From assembly GCA_018266095.1 (NCBI GenBank), contig JAFEBC010000722.1, positions 1-6,451 of the forward strand: 6,451 nt of DNA, written 5' to 3'. Every line of letters begins with the position of its first letter. Position 1 is the stretch's first letter. Position numbers and translations under genes: made by a program. This DNA comes from Deltaproteobacteria bacterium. Lineage in GTDB: Bacteria; Myxococcota; Myxococcia; Myxococcales; 40CM-4-68-19. Under the pieces are notes generated by a model that made no database searches, was not told the DNA's origin, and saw only the letters and a list, made by a program, of their open reading frames with translations. Below, piece by piece: positions 1 through 3,800 of this stretch.

Positions 1-801
1 CCGCCCGAGGAGCGCGAGCACTACCTGCCGCTCCTCGACGCAGCGCTCTCGCACGTGCGCCACGACGACGCCGCCTACGAGCCGCTGCTCACCTTGAAGC
101 TCTCCTTGCTCGCGCCGCCCGTGCAGCAGAAGGCCGCCGCGAACATCGACGAAGCGCTCGCGGCCCTGTTCCCCGTCTACGCGCGCCTCGCCAAGTCGCC
201 GCTCTTCGCGCCGCTCGACAAGAGCCTGCGCACCGCGGAGTCCCTGCACCAGAGCACCGCGGGCCACGCCGAGGCCGATCAGGCGCCGCCGATCCTCTTG
301 TGGATGAAGGTGCTCGAGGGCTGGGTGCACGCTTGGCTCGCGCCCAAGCTCGCCTCGCTGCAGCGCGATCCGTCGTCGTTCGTGGACCTGCTCGACAAGC
401 TGCACGTGGGCTGGCCCGCGTATCAGGACTGGCTCACCACGCGCTGGAACGAGCGGCCCTCGATGGGCGACGCCAAGGTCGAGGTGCCGCTGCGTGGCGC
501 GGTGAATGCGCTGCGCGCGTTCCAGGAGCGGGCCTCGCGGCGGCTCGATTCGCCGCTCTCGATCACCGAGTGGGGACGGCTGATGCTGTTCTTCGCCGTC
601 GACCAGCCGCCGCTCGCTCGCAACGTGTTCCACCTGCCGGGCAAGAGCGCGGACGCGATGGCGCGCCTCGCGCACAAGCTGCAGACGCTGGCGGCCGTGC
701 GCAACCTGGTCACGCACCGCGCCTCGGCGAGCGCGCCCACGGTGGTGGCGTTCCGCCGCGAGTACTACGCGGCCTTCGAGGAGCTGGCGAGGCTCGCTTA
801 G
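1..801 (+). CDS. Hypothetical helical protein with C-terminal HEPN-like RNxxxH motif (5' partial)
   Basis: The frame is open from base 1 and ends at TAG 799-801, giving 266 visible residues. A GTG at 55-57 could be read as a start, but 18 sense codons precede it in frame with no stop, so the gene most likely begins upstream of the window. The protein is rich in Ala, Leu, Arg and Glu/Asp with amphipathic, apparently all-helical stretches, and shows no signal peptide or membrane segment in the visible part, so it is probably cytoplasmic. I do not recognise the family. Residues 234-239 (bases 700-717) read RNLVTH, matching the R-(polar)-x-x-x-H (RX4H) signature of HEPN domains, placed about 30 residues before the C terminus and followed by a predicted helix, as is usual for HEPN proteins. 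An earlier helix with a LLWMKVLEGW core (residues 99-108) could be the first helix of such a domain. Those are inferences; RNase activity or a toxin role is not shown. It converges on and overlaps the downstream pectinesterase gene by 4 bp. Confidence 0.8.
   Translation, partial: PPEEREHYLPLLDAALSHVRHDDAAYEPLLTLKLSLLAPPVQQKAAANIDEALAALFPVYARLAKSPLFAPLDKSLRTAESLHQSTAGHAEADQAPPILLWMKVLEGWVHAWLAPKLASLQRDPSSFVDLLDKLHVGWPAYQDWLTTRWNERPSMGDAKVEVPLRGAVNALRAFQERASRRLDSPLSITEWGRLMLFFAVDQPPLARNVFHLPGKSADAMARLAHKLQTLAAVRNLVTHRASASAPTVVAFRREYYAAFEELARLA
798..801. other. Convergent stop-codon overlap (TTAG)
   Basis: The plus-strand gene ends with TAG at 799-801 and the minus-strand gene with TAA at 800-798, so the four bases TTAG serve as both stops. 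There is no spacer, and no hairpin followed by a T-run is visible on either side, so transcription from each gene must end inside the other gene or by a factor-dependent mechanism (inference). Confidence 0.95.
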
Positions 802-3800
802 GGCGCGCCCCACTGCGCCGCGAGCGACGACACGTCCCAGGTGGTCGCGGCCGCCGCGTAGCCCGTGGGCACACCGCCCGAGACGCTGATCACGCGGTTC
901 AAGATGTGGTCGCGCGTGTCGTACTCGCTGTCCACGCTGTTGATGGTGGACGCGGTGCCCGAGGCGGTGACGATGGTGTCCGCGCCGAGGCCGGTGTTGC
1001 CCGAGGCCTTCCAGCCCACGTACGTCGAGTCGCCCAACGAGAGCGGCGCGGTGGACGTCACCCACAGGTTGCTGGGGTTGGTGACGAGCGAGCCGCCGCC
1101 GGTGAACGTGTTGTTCACCAGCGCCACCTGGTCATAGAAGCTGCCCGTGCCCGCGTCGCGGCCGTACGAGCAGATGGCGCCCGTGTCCACGGTGACCGTC
1201 GAGTTCAAGAGCACGTAGCCCTTGCCGATCGTCGCCGCGCCCGTCGTGCCCGTGCGCGCGACGAAGATGCTGAACGGCGTCGACGAGCTCTCGCTGACCA
1301 CGCGCAGATCGCAGTACTCGACCAGGTTCGCGTCGGCGATGCCCCAGATGAAGTCGGCGTTGCCCTCGATGTACGAGTTGTAGAACCACGCGCGCCCCGA
1401 CGTCTGGATCGTGTCCTGGCGCGAGATGAACGAGCTGTTGTTCGCGGCCATCGTGTAGCCGGCGCGGCTGTCGAAGTACATCGCCTCCGCCTGCGCGACG
1501 ACCGAGCGCACGCCCGTGTTCTTGAGCGTGAGGTTCTGGATCACGAGGTTCGCGCCCGCGAAGTAGAACAACGCGCGCGCGTTCTGGGAGTTCAGGCTGC
1601 CGCCGTTCGTGTACTGGATGACGCAGTTGTCCCTGCGCGTGTGGCCCGCGGGTCCGCTGAGCGTGATGGTGAGCGCGGGGTTCGCTGTCGCGGCGCGATA
1701 GTTCACCAGCTCCGTGTACGTGCCCGCGGCGATGTTCACGGTCACCGCGGTCGCGCCTGCGATCGGATGCGCCGCGAGGTACATGAGCGCGCCGCCGACG
1801 GTGCGGAAGTTGGCCGTGCTCGCCTGCGAGCCATCGACCGTCACCGGCGACACGAGCGTGGGCGCGGCCTGCGTGGTGAAGTTCCAGGTCGCCACGCCGC
1901 TCGCGTTCGAGAAGCCGGTGAACGTGGTGTTGTTGAGCGTCCCCGTGATCGCGGTGGTGGCGATGCCCACGTAGTAGGTCGTGCCGTACGCGAGCTTGCC
2001 GAAGTGCGGCGTGAAGTAGACCGTGTTGCCGCTCACGCGCACCAGTTGAGTGCCCACCGCCACGGTGACGCCGTTCACGGTCTGTGATTCGCCCGCGAAG
2101 AAGATGCGATCGAGCAGCGAGCCGTCCGTCTTGTAGAGGTCGATGGAGCCGCCGCTGTTGAGCGTGGGCGGGCCATCGAAGGTGAGCGCCAATTCGCCGT
2201 CGGCGTACGCACCGGTCGAGCCAGCCGCGGGGTACGTGTTGGCGACGATCGAGCCGTAGTTGTCGCTGCTGTTGAACTCGATGACGTTGACCGCGATGGT
2301 CTTGGTGTTGGTGTTCTGATTGGTGTCGCCGGTGTTGGTGACGGTCACCGTGGTGGCGCCGGCCTTGAGGCCGTTGAGCGTGATGATCGACGTGGTCGAG
2401 CTCGGCGCGACAGAGACGCTGAGCACGGACGGATCCGCCGCAGTGGCCGTGATCGGCGCGGTGCCGCCGCCGGTGGCGATCGCGGTCGCCGTGATCGTGC
2501 CCGCCGTGCCCTTGACGAGGCTGGCGGTGGGGGCCGAGAGCGCCAGGGAGCCCGGCGTGAACGCCTGGATGGTGCCGGTGGACGAGTCGAACACGGTCGC
2601 GCCGGTGCCGTCCTTGATCACGAAGCTGGAGATGGTCGCGGCGACGTTGTTGAACGAGAGGGTCGGATAGACGGTGCCGGCGCCGTAGGCGGTGGTGCCG
2701 TCGGTGAAGGTCGTGGTCGCGAGCGTGGTCGAGCCAGCGCCCGGGCTGTTCCAGCCCATGGTGATGTTGGTGCCCACGCGGTTGAAGAACACCTGCACCG
2801 GCGTGCCCGTGCCGTTGGCGCCGATGGTGAAGGTCAGCGCCGGCGAGGACGCGTTGGTCACGTTGGTGGCGCTGTTCACGTAGCGCGGCGACGCGTTTCC
2901 GCTCGTGGGCATGAGGAAGTACGCGTAGCGATCGTTCGCGCTGAAGCCGGTGGTGACGCCGATGCCGATGCCGCAGGCGCTGTTCACCTTGTTGGCCAGG
3001 TTGATGGTGATGGTCGCGCTGATGCTGAAGTCGCCAGCGAGCGAGAACGGCAGCGCGAGGAAGCCGTTGGAGGACGTGCCGTAGAAGTTTGGTGCCACGT
3101 ACTTGAAGGCGTTTCCGGAGGCACCGAACGCGTGGTTGAGCGTGATGACGCCCGCGGTGCTGCTCGCCGCGATGGTGGGCGGGCTGCCGGTCGCGGGCGC
3201 CTGCTTGATCAGCGAGAGGAAGTTCGTCGACACCACGTTGATGGTGCTGGAGCCGGCGACGCCACTGCCGTCGGTGGCGGTGGCGATCACGGACACGGGG
3301 CCGTTGCCGACGGCGCTCAAGCGACCGGTGGCGCTGACGGTGGCGATGCTGGGATCGCTCGTCGACCAGGTCACGGATTGGGCGGCGTCCGCCGGCGTGA
3401 CGGTCGCGATCATCTGCAGCGTGTTGCCCTGACCCGTGAGGCTGCTCGACCCGTTCGTCGAGGTGACCGCGATCGCGCCCACCGCGCTGATGCCGAAGCC
3501 CGTGGTGTTGATGACGAACGACGGCTGGTTCGCGCTGGAGTTGCTGATGGTGATCGCGCCAGGACGTGTGCCCGACGCGCTCGGCGCGAACTTCGCGACG
3601 AACGTGCCCGTGTTCCCCGAGGTGACCGTGGCGGGCGGGGCGCTGGTGATGATGAAGTCCGGCGAGCCGCTGGTGACGCTGGCGTCGCTGATGTCCAGAT
3701 CGGCGATGCCCGTGTCGGCGATGGTGAAGGTCAGGCTGTTGCTCCCGATGGTGAGCGCCGAGCCGAAGTCGACGGCCGCGCCGCCGCTGGTGACCGGGTT

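Noticed and set aside
55..57. GTG as the true start of the first gene
   Set aside because: The frame is open for 18 codons upstream to the window edge, and no ribosome binding site is seen just before it.
423..740. Minus-strand open frame antisense to the first gene
   Set aside because: No recognisable domain, and it lies wholly inside a better-supported gene on the other strand.
801..810. GGGCGCGCCC palindrome just after the first stop as a terminator
   Set aside because: A perfect 10-bp palindrome with no loop and no following T-run, inside the coding region of the minus-strand gene. More likely chance at high G+C.
801..870. C-terminal sorting signal (PEP-CTERM, LPXTG or type IX) on the pectinesterase
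   Set aside because: The last ~25 residues are Ala/Thr-rich with no hydrophobic helix, basic tail or known sorting motif.
300..2087. Long plus-strand open frame of 595 codons crossing the end of both genes
   Set aside because: It is extremely rich in Arg, Ala, Gly and Val with no domain pattern. It runs out of frame through the helical protein gene and antisense through the pectinesterase domain. High G+C leaves few stops in antisense frames.
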